Positions 1-11,906 of a DNA stretch of 64,000 nucleotides are shown piece by piece. Below the pieces are notes generated by a model. The model searched no databases and was not told the DNA's origin. It worked only from the letters and a program-made list of their open reading frames with translations. This DNA comes from Proteles cristata cristata (lineage: Eukaryota > Chordata > Mammalia > Carnivora > Hyaenidae). Position numbers and translations under genes: made by a program. Each line of letters begins with the position of its first letter. The stretch's first letter is position 1. The stretch lies in the NCBI GenBank assembly GCA_017311185.1, contig JAESUZ010000468.1:378501-442500 (forward strand), read 5' to 3'.

Positions 1-234
1 ACAGAAATAGGTGATAAGAACTTGTCAGGTCACTTTCCAGGAGGTGAGATGGAGACCCTCTGGCTTCCCGGTGCTGAGATGGGCGAGGGCTCCTCACTGC
101 CATCTGGTCCCTGTTGTTGAAGGCAGTGAGACTAGGAAGATGGTGGACCATGACGTGTGATGTAGCCAAGGCAGAGGCCAATTATTTTAACGTCCTAACC
201 AAACTTCCACATGTAATGGTTAATGTAATGGTGA
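1..234. other. unique sequence, no feature recognised
   Basis: Mixed-composition single-copy DNA at the window edge. The short open frames on both strands show no family resemblance and no codon structure. No repeat was recognised. Confidence 0.5.
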
Positions 235-1480
235 CACTACATTCATTTAGCCATTCTCCTACTGATGGAAACTTGGTTGTATCCGGGTTTAATGGGAACA
301 TGGCATTCTGTTTTATGAATCTATCATAATTTATTAAGCCATTCTCACACTGGTAGATATTTCGGCTGTGGACAATGTTTCTTATTACAAATAACACTCA
401 GTCAGCCTCTCTGTGCATGTATCTTTATGTTTTTATTTTTTGAATGAACCATGAAAGTGAGCTTCTCTGGCCAAAGGGCATGCAAAGGTCATATTTTATT
501 GATAATGCCAAGTTGATCCCCCAAAGTCTGTACCAGTTGGTTGTTCCTACCACAAGTTAAGACGATGCCTGTTTCATCATATCCTCAGTAGCAATAGATG
601 ATTGCAAATTCTGATTTGGGAAAAGCGTATCTTATTGTGATGTACTTCCATATTCCTAATCAGAAGTGTGGTGGAGCATCTTTTCATAGACATTTACCAT
701 TCAAGCCACTTCTCGCCTATGTGTATTCTTTGTCCCTTTGAGAGAACTGTTTGTCATTTTCTTTTGATCTGCTGAGTTTATTTGAATACGAGATTTTAAT
801 ACTTAGATGTAAATGTTTCCCCTCACAGTCTGTCACTTGTCCCTTAATTTTGTTTAGTCTGGATTTCATTGGGAGAAAGTTTATAGCATTTTGTAGCCAA
901 ATAGGTCATTTTGTTCATTGTTTCATTTTATTCACTCTCATGGCAAGATTACACAGATATTCTCTCATATTTTATTTCAATGCTCCTTTGGTTCTTATTT
1001 TTTTTATACTAGGTCTTTGATTTAGCAAGAATATATTTTTGTTTGAGGTATAAAGTAGGAATCGTCTCCCCCGCCCCAAATGGGTAGTCAATTGTTCTCA
1101 TTCTAAGTATTTTTAAAATTTTTTAATGTTTATTTTTGAGAGACAGAGAGACAGAGAGAGAGACACAGCACTAGCAGGGGAGGGGCAAAGAGAGAGGGAG
1201 ACACAGAATCTGAAGCAGCCCAGGCTCTGAGCTTTCAGCGCAGGGCCCTCCATGGGGCTCGAATTCACAAACCGTGAGATCATGACCTGAACCAAAGTCT
1301 GATGCTCAACCAAGTGAGCCACCCCGGTGTCCCCCATTCTAAGTATTTTTTTAAAACTCTTTCTGCACTAATTTGAAATAACCCCTTTATCCTACACTGC
1401 TGCTGTAAATATACTTGAACTGGTTTCTGAGCTATCTTTTTGTTCTACGCATGGATTTGCCTGGTTCTGGACCCGTGTAA
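235..1480 (-). mobile_element. L1 LINE 3' end, old, split by a SINE
   Basis: Read on the plus strand this is the T-rich antisense of an old mammalian L1 (L1M class) 3' region. Recognisable blocks, in the right order, are the 'ccattctcctactgatgga' segment, a degraded 'caaagggcatgcaaa', the 'gtaccagttggttgttcctaccac' region, the 'gagcatcttttcata' segment and the 'gtctgtcacttgtc' segment. The match resumes after the inserted SINE with 'tgaaataacccctttatcctacac'. No intact reading frame remains. L1 is a non-LTR retrotransposon copied by target-primed reverse transcription; this copy is dead. The left edge is uncertain because the first block appears partly duplicated. Confidence 0.7.
1115..1334 (-). 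mobile_element. feline tRNA-derived SINE (SINEC_Fc type)
   Basis: The complement of the SINE runs from a TTTTTAATGTTTATTTTTGAGAG tail at the left to a degraded GGGGTGGCTCAC head at the right. It includes the diagnostic TGAGATCATGACCTGA core. It is flanked by a perfect 16-bp target-site duplication (cattctaagtattttt) at 1099-1114 and 1335-1350, which fixes the boundaries. It is inserted in the L1 fragment that surrounds it, so it is younger than that L1. Confidence 0.92.
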
Positions 1481-4400
1481 TTCTAGCATCCTTATTTGAG
1501 GTTGGGAGCCTTGTCAGCGCTTCTGTTCCTCAGAAGAGAGAGCTCACTGCAGTGCTTTTGTTAGGAGACAATGCAGATTCTCACACGTTCTGGAGGAAAT
1601 GATTATACTAATTAAGTGAAACTCCAGGTTAGGAAATCACTCCTAACGGGCCAGAAAGGTCTCCCAGAATTTAAGTTCTCCTTGGTGCCCCTCATTTGCA
1701 TTTCCGTGCGCACAGCATCCTCTTTGGAGAGGGGAAGAAGCCAGGCTTGGAATGGCTTCATTTACTCTTCTGTTTCTGCTCCCAGAGAAGGGAGCTTCTG
1801 CTCCTGTTAAATCTTCAGATCCTACAGGGCAGTGGGAAACTTCACATTCTCGCAGCAGGAGAGCAGAAACTGGAGTGTGGGTGTAAATCTCAGGCAGCTG
1901 ATTGTTGGAACCCACAAGCTCTATCTTGTAAATAATTCACTCCAGTGCAGGAAATCTGCATATGAGGATGAAATGTCATTTATAACTCATAGGATATCGG
2001 CTTGGCTGGGAATGACTTTCCAATCCCTTCAACTCATTAAGCCCTGCTAAGGAAGAGAGAACACAGATGATATAGAATAAACTCCCCACAGTAAGCCTGT
2101 GGCTGGTTCAGACTAGTTAGCAATACTCAACCTGAAAATAAAACCTGAGGATATGCCTGATATGCACTCAGCCCTCCATAAACCCAGCGCCCCTGGGGTG
2201 TGCTTGGCTCTCCCTGCTTCCCCACGGTGCCCCCAGGCCTGGCCTGCTCTAAAATCTCTGTGAGAACCAGGAGAAGGTTTGGCTGAGGTGTGTTCTTGGG
2301 AAGGGGCGCATGCTCACTGGCTGCAAAGAGAATATATAATGTTCCAATTAAGAACTCAGCTCCCTGAAATTCTGGAACTCACATTGATGACTTATGGAGA
2401 AACAAGACGGTCTTGGTAATGAGATCCTTTTCTCTCTTTATTAAATATTGATTGAATATGGAAGAAATTCAATTTCCAATGGAGTTGAAATCTTATTTCT
2501 AGGGTGTTGGTAATAAGACTTTTATTTTTTCATTTGTTTGTTTGTTTCAGTTTTGATGCCACGACTGTGAACATCTGTGGAGCAGAACTATGGAAGCGCT
2601 TTGCTCTGTCCTTGCTGCTGGTGCTGACATGTGGCTGCCCACATGACTGAGTGCTGTTGTGGGTTTTTAATTTTAATTTTAATTTTTTGATTGAGGCTGG
2701 GTGCACTACAAAACACAACAAGCTTGCAGTGGGAGGAGGAAGGAATTTTTATCTATGGAAGAAAAAATCAAATCAGTACTGCCCTTCCCTCCCCCAAGTT
2801 TGACTCTAAGCCTCTGAAAACATTTCCAGCTAACTGTGCACCTATCTGATACACAGAGACCTTAATTAAGCATGACAGTAATCACTCTAGAAATAAACTC
2901 AGAGAAGGGCTGAGGTTTCTTGGCCTTCTTCCCAAGAGACTTATTTACTAAAGGACCAGGAGGGACTCATTATGAAATGGTTTACCTATTAGAAGGTCCC
3001 ATGTCACTGGCTCTGAGAGGCAATTAGAGCTCCGTCGGGCCTAGTCGAGGGCACACCGGCCATCTCCAGGAGAACCCGGGTGGAAGGAAGCCACTCGCTG
3101 CAGTCTCTGTGTCCATTCCATTCATCCATGTGGCCGATGCCCCGTCAGGGAAGGGTCTTAACTTTTTCCAGCACAGTTTCCTTTTTACAAAATGATTTGA
3201 TGCTCAGTATCCCTACTCTAGTAGGCAGCTGCAAATTGATTGCTCAATGAATGTTCTAGAATCAGTTTTTGCATTTGCTAAGATTAGCCTTTACCCTCTT
3301 TTAACAGGGGTGCAGAGGCTACGTTTCTCCTTTCCCGATCTCCAAACACCCCTCGCATTCTCCTCCTCTGATTCCTCAGCAGGAACAGTCATGTAGAAGA
3401 GACCCAAGAAGGTGAGGACACATGAATATGGTGTTCATTTTCCAAACTTGAAAAAGAAGATAATTGCAGGTACTGTTTACAACATCTGGCTTTAAAGGTT
3501 CATAGTACAAGTGACTCTTTGTTAAAATAAATAATGAGTTTATTTATTTAAGGTCATGCTTCAGAAAGAAAAGTAAAAATAAGATCAGTAAAATGATCTT
3601 TTTACTGAATCGTAAAATGAGCTGAGGAAAAGGTAATGCATCTAAAATAACTCTGAGACCCTAACATGCAGGGCTTTAAGTATCAGTGTAAATGAAAGGC
3701 AGGTTCACAGAAAATCCTATGAAACAGAACTCCTCATTAAGTTGAGGGCACTGTATTGGATTGTTTCTCAGGCTTAGTCAAAGCCTAAATGAGTTATCAA
3801 AGAGAACTGTGATCAGGCCAGCTTTAGGGCTCCAACATGATTTTAGTATATAGATCACCAACTGAATTTTCTAGTTTTCAGAAATATACTTGACATTGTA
3901 CCATGAGAACTCTCCAAGATCACACCATATGGTCATTAGTTTAGGGGAAGCTACAACTCATATATAAGAAGTCTTGTGCGTTTGATGCTGAATTTCATGG
4001 GCTCCTAAAAAAGCAGATTGACTGATAATTAGCTGAAGGGCCATAAACAAAACATTCTGTCCATGGAAGTCAGTCTAGTCGGGGCCACAGCCACTGGGGT
4101 GATAGGAGCCCAAGAATGACGTTTCATTTAGCAGAAAGAGTAAGAGAAATAAACAGCAAGTTAAATATGGGGCCTCCGAAGCAACTTTTCCTGACTCTTC
4201 TCCAGCAAAAAAATTTCAAATACAGTTTCAAGAAGTAGGAAAATGAAAGAAAATGATTTTCTTAAAAGGAACTGACGAATGAGAAAATAGTTCATATGGA
4301 GTTTTATTCTTCCTGTGGCTGATGGCTCTCTCCGGTAGCAGATTATGTGCGTAAGGAAGGACATTACTTCTTTGATGTTATTAGGGGCGCCGAGCTATGG

Positions 4401-4770
4401 AAAAGAGAACTCACTATTGCTTGCTACTAACGAGAAAAACCAATGTATCATTCGTTTTAGAGGCCCCCACCCCTCCATGTCCATCTGCATGGGATGCCAG
4501 GGCCATGCATCATGAAGTAATTCATGGTGCTGCTTCTCATAGGCAGAGAGCACCCATTCTTAGGAGCAATGCTCGACTGATTATGGGGGGACCGTACAGA
4601 ATGCATCAGCCATCCTGTTTCAGAGATGGCACTACTTGGGTAAACTTCCATCTTTATTTTAATAATCCAACTGCTGCTAGTAGGCCTCCGGCCTTGAGAC
4701 AGTCAAGTACTGAGGCAAAAGGAAAAGGTGAGATTTCTTAACACTGCTAACATCTTCTCTCTAGTTATAA
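1481..4770. other. about 3.3 kb of unique sequence, no gene seen
   Basis: No repeat family and no convincing open frame was recognised. Composition is ordinary, with a few AT-rich runs: a TTTTAATTTTAATTTTAATTT stretch near 2667-2690 and TTATTTATTTA near 3540. The block at about 1880-2060 and the block at about 4440-4730 are repeat-free and could hold regulatory DNA, but nothing in one genome shows this. Confidence 0.5.
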
Positions 4771-4784
4771 GAAGATGGGACTGG

Positions 4785-4990
4785 GGGGCGCCTGGGTGGC
4801 TCAGTGGGTTAAGCGTCTGACTTCGGCTCAGGTCATGATCTCATGGTTTGTGAGTTGGAGCCCCACATCGGGCTCTGTGCTGACAGTTCAGAGACTGGAG
4901 CCTGCTCTGGATTCCGGCTTCCTCTCACTCTGTCCCTTCCCCACTCTCACCCTGTCTCTCTCTCAAAAATAAATAAACATTAAAAAAAAT
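4785..4990 (+). mobile_element. feline tRNA-derived SINE, full length
   Basis: It begins GGGGCGCCTGGGTGGCTCAG (tRNA-like A-box region) and carries GGTCATGATCTCATGGTTTG, the 'ctgtgctgacagttcagagactggagcctgctctgga' body, a CT-rich stretch and an AAATAAATAAACATTAAAAAAAAT tail. A duplication of about 10-13 bp (gaagatggga, then c/t, tg) lies at 4771-4783 and 4998-5010. The head is close to the feline consensus, so this is one of the younger copies here. Confidence 0.95.
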
Positions 4991-5010
4991 CTTGAAGGAA
5001 GATGGGATTG

Positions 5011-6960
5011 GCAATTTCATTATTGTTGAGATATGTGTCATTGAGTCTTAACAAAGTCCATTCAGAGATACTGGGACTCAGTGTGCACCCAAGTACTATC
5101 TGCAAACACAAGTTTCTAAACCTTCCAGAAGCATAGTACCTCACAAGAAGTTAAGCATGAATTTCTGAGCAGAAACATGGTCCTTGAATCAGTGAGCATT
5201 GATCAAAAGGAAAAAAAAAGGTCCTGTTACACTGCCTGGAATGTTGTTATCATTCCACGCCCAAGCCCGGCTTTAGAGGCACGGTGATCACTGGTGTCTA
5301 TGCAGCATGATCCATGAAATAGCGGGGATTACGCATACCCCCACATCTTCCCGCTGGCTGCGGAGCTTACCATCGTGTGATTTATTGTTAAGTGCTGTTT
5401 TACTTGCCAGCATTTTGTAGTTTAACAGCCCACCTGAGTGTGAATTAGTTTATCAACTGGCTTTCTTATGAAAAGACAGATGAGACTACATGAAAATGCT
5501 TAGCACATGGGTAGGAAGCAGCTGATGAAAACAGAAGAAAGGCCCAGAAGACAAACTCCCTTGCCTTTGAAACTTTGCCTGGCTCTGATTGTTCAAATAA
5601 TTCAATAGGTTCCTAATACAGAAGAGTCTCTTCATCCTCAAGTGAACCTTGGCCTTGAAAAACAATGGAAGAATGAGGAGTGTGGGAAGGAGGGAATTGA
5701 GTGAGGGGCGCTGCCTCCTTTATCTCAGGAGCCTCACGGCTCCTATAGCACCTGGAAGAGCAGGTGTGTGGCAGAGTGTGGGGTGCGACACCTCCCCCAT
5801 TGCAGACCCTTCCCCACCTTTGCAGAGGCCTGAACACTAACCCGGTGAACATCAGCCAATGGGCATTCATAACCCATCCATTTACCTAGGCTCCCACTTA
5901 CTTAGGTGCTGGCTGATAAAATTTGTGGTGTTACAGGGACTTCAGTCCCCTCTCAACTATTATCTATGAAATGTACAAACCTTTTAGACCTTGTATGAGG
6001 ACCAACTAACTACACTTTATTTAGGACCAGAGTACTTTAGGGCCTTTACCTTTACAATGTGAGAAGGAAAAGCAATGGAGAGCAAGACAGAGGAAGGAGA
6101 TAAGACTTCCTGCTTCCTTCAGATCTTTCTCTGGTCGGAAACTGCACGAAGGCCTCGTGCTGCAGGAGCACGGAACAGGAATATGCGTATTTTGCAGTTG
6201 ATGGGATACAGGGGGTGTTTTGCAGAAATTTTGTCTTAGAACTTCAAACTTATTGATATATCACTGGTTATAAGGTTCCCTTTCAGAAACTATTGGTCAC
6301 ACTCATTGTCTTTGCCAACAGAATGCCCATATGATGGAGTCTCTAGCCAGAATGGGCTGTTCATCGATGAATGTGGATTAATAACTGTAGACATCTGTGG
6401 CAATGTTTACTCTGCCCTGTAGTGAGGAGGAAGAAACTCTCTTCCAAGAGTGCAGCTTAAGTTTCTCTGAGCGGGTTGAGCATTCGGATGTAACAGCTGC
6501 CCCTGGAAGGCATCTTCACTGGACTTTGCAGAGTCAGATGCATGGGAGAGGGTGCTCTAGGAGGCAGGGGCCAAGGAAGGGTCTGCAGGTTTAGGGCTAG
6601 ATAGGCGGATATCTCTGCCATGAGCCAATGTCAAGGCCCATACACTAAATGTGGTGACCAGTTCACCCACATGGATGCTTCCTTTGTGAATATTTCCTCT
6701 TGGGTACCCAGCCCCTCCTGCAGAGTCACGTTCAGATGTCCCAGCTGCCCTCAGCTGCTCTGTCGGGGGTGGGGATCTGTGTGCATACTTCGGTCTGCGT
6801 GGTGGCCATAGCAGTGACCAGTGAGAGATCTCCCTGACCTCACACTGAGGATACAAGAGCTGGGGTCATGGCATCCAGCTTCCTGTCCTTCTGGGGTTTT
6901 ACTCTCTGTTGCCAGCCTTGGATGATCCAGGTACCATTTTATGAGAATAGATGGAATCTT
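5011..6960. other. unique sequence, no gene seen
   Basis: About 2 kb with no recognised repeat. Short frames such as the 99-codon minus-strand frame at 6557-6856 overlap frames on the other strand and have no recognisable domain. The A-run at about 5210-5220 is the only simple sequence. Confidence 0.5.
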
Positions 6961-6961
6961 C

Positions 6962-7323
6962 TTGCCTTAGTCCCTTTGGGTTGCAGTAACAAAAAAGCCC
7001 AGGCTGTGTGGCTTATAAACAACAGGAATGTATTTCTCACAGTTCAGGAGACTGTAAGTCTGAGATCAGGATGCCAATGTGGTCGTGTTCTGGTCACAGC
7101 CTTCTTCCAGAAAAGGGATTTTGACTTCTCATGGTGTCCTCACAAGGTAGAAGGGTTGAGGAATCTCTTAGAACCTTCTTTTATAAGCCAGAAATCCCAT
7201 TCATGAGGAGATCCCTTATGATCTACTGGTCTCTTAAAGGTCTCATCTCCTGAGACCTTCACATCTATTGTTAGGATTTAACATAGGAATTTTAGGGGAA
7301 CACAAATGTTCAGACCATAGCGC
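6962..7323 (-). mobile_element. solo MaLR LTR (MLT1/MST-like)
   Basis: The plus strand reads as the complement of a mammalian apparent LTR-retrotransposon (MaLR, ERVL-class) LTR. Conserved blocks include 'ttgcagtaacaaaaaa', 'gtgtggcttataaacaacagg', 'tatttctcacagttcaggag', 'tggtgtcctcacaaggtagaagg', 'aatcccattcatgagga' and 'gggaacacaaatgttcagaccata'. No internal region or coding sequence adjoins it, so it is most likely a solo LTR. It is strongly diverged and therefore old. The subfamily is not certain. Confidence 0.75.
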
Positions 7324-8030
7324 TTCCCAAACACACGGAGCTCTGAGGTTCATGGCATTGTTCTCCGATCCAGTGATGCCACATGAGAGTGTGTAACCTT
7401 GTCTCCATAACACAAGCTTGAGTCTGATGGCCAGAGGATTTTGTGAACTTCTTCCTGAATAAAAACAAATACTACCACATATACTTCAATGAAAGCAAAT
7501 AATCTAGAATTTTTCTTTGGCCCTAGACAATGCATGAATTTCTTTCTCCATCAGATTTTTGAATAAGTTCTCTTTAGCCTAATGAAACACTCCATAGGAG
7601 TCCAACATTTTGTTCACTGAATTTCAAATCTGGGCTTCCTGGGTTGTTCATATAATTTGTTAAAGTAAGAGAGGCTCAGATGGAGGAAGAATAATAAGGA
7701 GCTGTGAGACCCAAGGCTGAATGAGCGAGGCTGCTTCAGACCCAACTTAGGAGAAAGCCCTGGTGCCAAGACTCAGGGAGGAAACAGTAACCATTAGACA
7801 CACACAGTGGCCTCTTGCAGTTCTTATAAAACCTTATGTAAATTTTCATGTGAATTTCATGGAAAATGGCACTTAATGTATACACCAAATGTTGGCAACA
7901 TCCCCTCCACAGTGTGTGTATGTGTGTGTATATATATATTTATAAATTTTTTTCTTAAAGATACCTACCAAAGACAGATTCATACACAGTCCTAACCTGT
8001 AGAAGCTTATGATGAACATATAACAGTGCT
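7324..8030. other. unique sequence with a short TG/TA tract
   Basis: No gene or repeat family recognised. A TGTGTATGTGTGTGTATATATATAT tract of about 30 bp lies near 7915-7940. Confidence 0.45.
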
Positions 8031-8039
8031 GGGTGTTGA

Positions 8040-8115
8040 GCAAAAGTGTCCAGAATAATGCTTACTATGCCACACACACAGCAGGTGCCTAATAAAGTAA
8101 TTGTTATCAAACAAA
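8040..8115 (+). repeat. possible MIR or L2 3'-end fragment
   Basis: The text 'cacagcaggtgcctaataaagtaattgtt' resembles the shared 3' end of MIR and L2 (cacatagtaggtgctcaataaa...). The following 100 bases ('gtgccagggcacagaaatgagcaa') resemble another ancient repeat, but I cannot name it. Short and diverged. Confidence 0.4.
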
Positions 8116-8693
8116 CAGTGAACACGTGCATTAAATAAAAATTAATAGCTCAATAGCTCAGGCACGTGCCAGGGCACAGAAATGAGCAACGTGGTCTTGC
8201 CCTCAGTGATTTCCACATCTAATTGGAACACAAGTCTCATTCCCCAGAGAGGGGTGAACCAGGTAAGCAGAGTCACATCAATGCCATGGACAAAGAACGA
8301 GGGCAGGTGGCGAGTGACATCCTGAGAAAGAAAGTGCTAGTAGATCCTAAGTTCTGACTGCTGATAGGAGCACACATGTGCAGGATGACACCTAGAATTC
8401 TCAACCTTTCTTTTCCAGAGTTGATGATCTAGAGAAAAGAAAGAAAACAGCTAAAAATTAACCCTAATTTCTGTGAGGTCCTCCAACCTTCAGCTGCTCA
8501 AAGATGGTGGTGGTCATATTGGTAGGAGGGACTAGATCCAATTTTATGAAGGATGTGGTTGCATCTGCCCTGTTGGGGATCAGTGCTGAGGAAGGATGAA
8601 TTTGTTCTCTGTCAAGAAGGCTGAGAGGAAGAAAAGCCTAAGTCAAATTTTGATGAAGATCATATGCCAATCAGCTGACTGATAGAAAAACTA

Positions 8694-8696
<3 letters not shown>

Positions 8697-8737
<41 letters not shown>
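8697..8737. repeat. (TG)20 dinucleotide microsatellite
   Basis: An uninterrupted TG repeat of 41 bp. Pure repeats of this length are usually length-polymorphic in mammals and can adopt left-handed DNA. Confidence 0.98.
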
Positions 8738-8741
<4 letters not shown>

Positions 8742-8904
8742 CAACAGGAAGTTTAAAGTCATGAACAAGATGAAAAAAAAGGATATAATTTTCCAGTTTT
8801 CCAAAAAGCTTGGTCTTTATACCAAGACACATGTAGGCACTGTTTTGGCTTTTCTACCTCTCTGTACACTCTACAGTCCTAGGAAAGAATCCATGATGAT
8901 CTGA

Positions 8905-9095
8905 AGACAGAGTGAAGGTGGTATTAAGTCCTGGCCCCACGATTAGTTGCCTCATGACCTTGGGCAACTCTCACCTAACCTCTCTGGGCCCAAGTTTTCA
9001 TTCCTGCAAACTGGGCAGGATTGCGGAGAGGCCCAAGTGAGATGACTAGACGGGAACTTGCATTGTAAGGTAATAAGCACTGTTCACCGGGAAAA
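8905..9095 (+). mobile_element. MIR (ancient tRNA-derived SINE)
   Basis: The MIR consensus is recognisable: 'ggtattaagtcctggccccac', 'catgaccttgggcaactctcacctaacctctctgggcc', 'aagttttcattcctgcaaactgggcaggatt' and 'gtaataagcactgttc'. MIR elements spread before the placental radiation, and their core is sometimes retained as regulatory sequence. No TSDs are detectable at this age. Confidence 0.8.
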
Positions 9096-10545
9096 GCTTG
9101 GTGTTTCGTGATGAATCTTTGAGCCTGGCTCTTTGTGGATTAACCGTGGAAAGCTGGGCTTCAATTCTGGACAATTAGAATGCCAGACCGAAGCAAAGTG
9201 ACCCAGTTCGGCAGATTTTAGGTAGTTAATTTCAAACAATTAAAAGCTGTACTGAAATATTTGTCTGATGGTGTCTTGCACATCTTCTGAAAATTCTTTT
9301 TGGAAAACTTAACCCACATGGTGTTAAGGCAGGCCTGCCCTCCAGCCAGAGGAATGTACTGATGTAACGTGGGCCGCTGAGGCGAGACCATGTGCGACAC
9401 ACTCTGAGAATGGCCTTCAGTGTTCTACAGCTTCCACGCATCCATTCTCCTCCTTCCTCCCTCCTGGTGTTGCGGGTTTGGGTGTCTGTGGCCCTTACCC
9501 TCCTACGGCTCCAGGATCTTCACCAAAGCATTTGCAGCCAGGCAGAGCTGGATGAGTTACACAGTGAAGCGAGCATCGGAACAATCACTCCCCCAGCATT
9601 GGCTGTACTTAGGGCAGCACCATAACCATATGTAGGTGTTTAAAAATGCCACTCGGTGATTTTTATTATGTCATGCTACAATCTTCCTATGTCAGTTGGG
9701 CTCCTCCCACGTCTATTATGAGGCACGAGAATGAAAGATCCCACAATTTATGAGCCGAGTAGCAGTGGAGGATTAATAATCAGGGGCCTTTCATTAGAGC
9801 CTCAGTTAGATTAACCCCTCTTTTCTCTATGGGTCTTCTCTATGGGGAGGAATCATTGTGGTGAAGACAGTCCAGGTTTTTCTGTTCACCTGCTAGGCTG
9901 GAGAACACTGTTGCCATATTTAGGGATTTGTGTTACTGCAAAGATGTTTGCTTTCAACTTCCTCTTCTCCTTTTTTATCCCTTAAAAACAAAGCATAAGC
10001 ATGTGAGAGAAAGTTTTTCTCTAATCTGTCATAGCGGAGGGACTCTTCAAGCACAACGGGGTTAGGCCCGCTTGCGTTGTGAGTGGGGGAGTGGGCTGCG
10101 GGGCGCATCTTCCCGGCGATGGGCCAGCCGTGTCCCCGGTGCTGCAGAGAACGGCAGAACTGGTTTAACGCTTCTGAGGGACAAGGACTTGGTCCCTGGG
10201 AAGGCAGATCCTTGATTGATGGGGATCATCCCCAAACTTTAAGTGGGTGTGTGTCAGAAACCAGAGGGAGTCTTTTAGGGACGGAGCTCAGTCGGTCAGG
10301 AAGACGAGGGGACACAGTCCCGCTGTGCTGGACACAGTCCGCGGTGCGTACTTTGTCTTCGAGTCACTCACTGGCTTTCAGACTCTTCAGCCAGGTTTAC
10401 TCACGACTCCTGCTCCCGGTTTATCTTTCTAGACTCTCACTGCACTTCGGTTGTCTGGTCGTTCTCTGGACCTCCTGCCAGATTCTATTTTCTGAGTTAA
10501 TTTGTCCCATCGCAGCTGTAGGTCCCCAGGCGCCCGAGCAGGTCC
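9096..10545. other. unique sequence; possible regulatory block at 9640-9870
   Basis: No coding gene is supported. The frame at 10083-10619 (plus, 178 codons) ends inside the CA/CG-rich tract, and its neighbours on the minus strand are equally open, so it is probably chance. The 9640-9870 interval is repeat-free, AT-moderate and contains 'ggattaataatcagg' and 'cattagagcctcagttagatta', which looks like possible conserved non-coding DNA. Confidence 0.4.
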
Positions 10546-10616
10546 TGCACGCATGTGCATGCACGCGCACACGCACACGCACACACGCATGCACACATGT
10601 ACGCACGCACGCACAC
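10546..10616. repeat. 71-bp unbroken alternating purine/pyrimidine tract
   Basis: Every step from 10546 to 10616 alternates pyrimidine and purine, mixing CA, CG, TG and TA dinucleotides (for example gcacgcgcacacgcacacgc). CG and CA alternation of this length is the classic Z-DNA-prone sequence. It probably arose from a CA microsatellite with CG-bearing variants. It also explains the histidine/threonine/arginine-rich frames over this spot, which are not genes. Confidence 0.95.
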
Positions 10617-10734
10617 TAACTGCTGGGGAGGACTGGGCCCTGGCTCCCTGCAGCAGCGGTGTGGTCCTCCGGATCCTCACCCACATCAGCGTCCTACACT
10701 CCAAGATTCCTCTACCTGGACCCTCCCTCTAGAC

Positions 10735-11617
10735 CATGACCATGTTTATGGGGCCTCACTTTGGTTATTTTGTCTTTGCATTTCCTTCTCTTATTCCTGG
10801 ACACCCCCAACCTAGATGGTTCCTGGAGCTGTCCCTCACTGCCCACTTCCTTCTGCATGTTCATTCACTCCCATCTGACACGGGATCGTTTCTCTGTAGA
10901 CCACATGCAAAGCTCCTCCTGGTGAGCCACGGAGCCACTGACCCCCCAACCCTGCTGTTCTGAACATGCCATTTGCATGTCTTTCAGTGGCTTCCCTGTT
11001 TCTATTAACGGCACCTCCAGCCTTCCGGTCAGCTGGTCATTGCTTCTCACTCATCTTCCTCCCCTGCACTCCCCCTGTTGTAACTTCATAACGCTCTCTG
11101 CATCCTTTCTTACCCCCACTTCCAATCCCACTGCTCTGCTCTCCTTGAGACCCTCAATACTGCCTGAGGGATCCATGAATACAATGGTTACTCCAGTCTC
11201 TCCATCAGACCAACAATTTCTCCAGCATTAACTGATAGCTGTTTCTAAATCACGTGGCACTTACACTCTGACAGCCCTCATACTTTCAGGGGCTGGCTGT
11301 TCATTGGTTACAAGAGTAGGCCTAAATATCTTAAATTATGGGCCATTCCTTATATATCTGGTCCAAATCTACTTTGTTGCCATGTCAAACTTCACTCACC
11401 TTCATATAACCTTCCTCTGGTCCCAGGGTGGGAGGGATTGTTCCAGCTGCCTGGAACAATCAGCTCTTCTACCTGAACCCCAACTCAAACACAACTTGCT
11501 CGGAGAGTTTTTCTTGGTCTCTGTAGAGACTCTTCCCCTGGGCTTCCTGAGCCCGCTGCTGGCTGTCTTCTAGACATACTGGCCAGTGTCTATGTGTCCT
11601 GAAGCTATTGGTGTTCT
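10735..11617 (+). mobile_element. L2 LINE, diverged 3' half
   Basis: The order of blocks follows L2, the ancient CR1-like LINE: 'cagtggcttccctg', 'attaacggcacctccagccttcc', 'cttacccccacttccaatccca', 'ctgcctggaacaatcagctcttctacc' and 'caacttgctcggagagtttttcttggtctctg'. All are diverged and separated by indels. No reading frame survives. The boundaries are approximate. Confidence 0.55.
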
Positions 11618-11637
11618 TAGATGCCTCATTTTCTTTT

Positions 11638-11886
11638 TTCTTTTTTTTTAAACTTTTTAAAATGTTTTATTTATTTCTGAGAGAGAGAGTGAGTGAGTGA
11701 GAGAGAGAGAGACAGCATAAGCAGGGTAGGGTCAGAGAGAGAGGAAGATACAGAATCTGAAACAGGCTCCAGGCTCTGAGCTAGCTGTCAGCACAGAGCC
11801 CAAAGCGGGGCTCAAACCCACAAACCGTGAGATCATGACCTGAACCAAAGTTGGACGCTCAACCGACTGAGTCACCCCGGTGCCCC
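11638..11886 (-). mobile_element. feline tRNA-derived SINE, full length
   Basis: The complement of the SINE has a poly-T/TTTTATTTATTTCTGAGAG tail, a GAGTGAGTGAGAGA simple stretch, 'gaatctgaaacaggctccaggctctgagct', the GAGATCATGACCTGA core and a GGGGCACCGGGGTGACTCAG-like head. A 20-bp TSD (tagatgcctc, then a/g, ttttctttt) with one mismatch lies at 11618-11637 and 11887-11906. Confidence 0.93.
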
Positions 11887-11906
11887 TAGATGCCTCGTTT
11901 TCTTTT

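Noticed and set aside
3573..3618. Overlapping short inverted repeats (cagtaaaa/ttttactg, aagatca/tgatctt)
   Set aside because: Arms of 7-8 bp in AT-rich DNA are expected by chance.
10083..10619. 178-codon plus-strand frame
   Set aside because: Its end is a translated CA/CG repeat, the opposite strand is also open, and no domain is visible.
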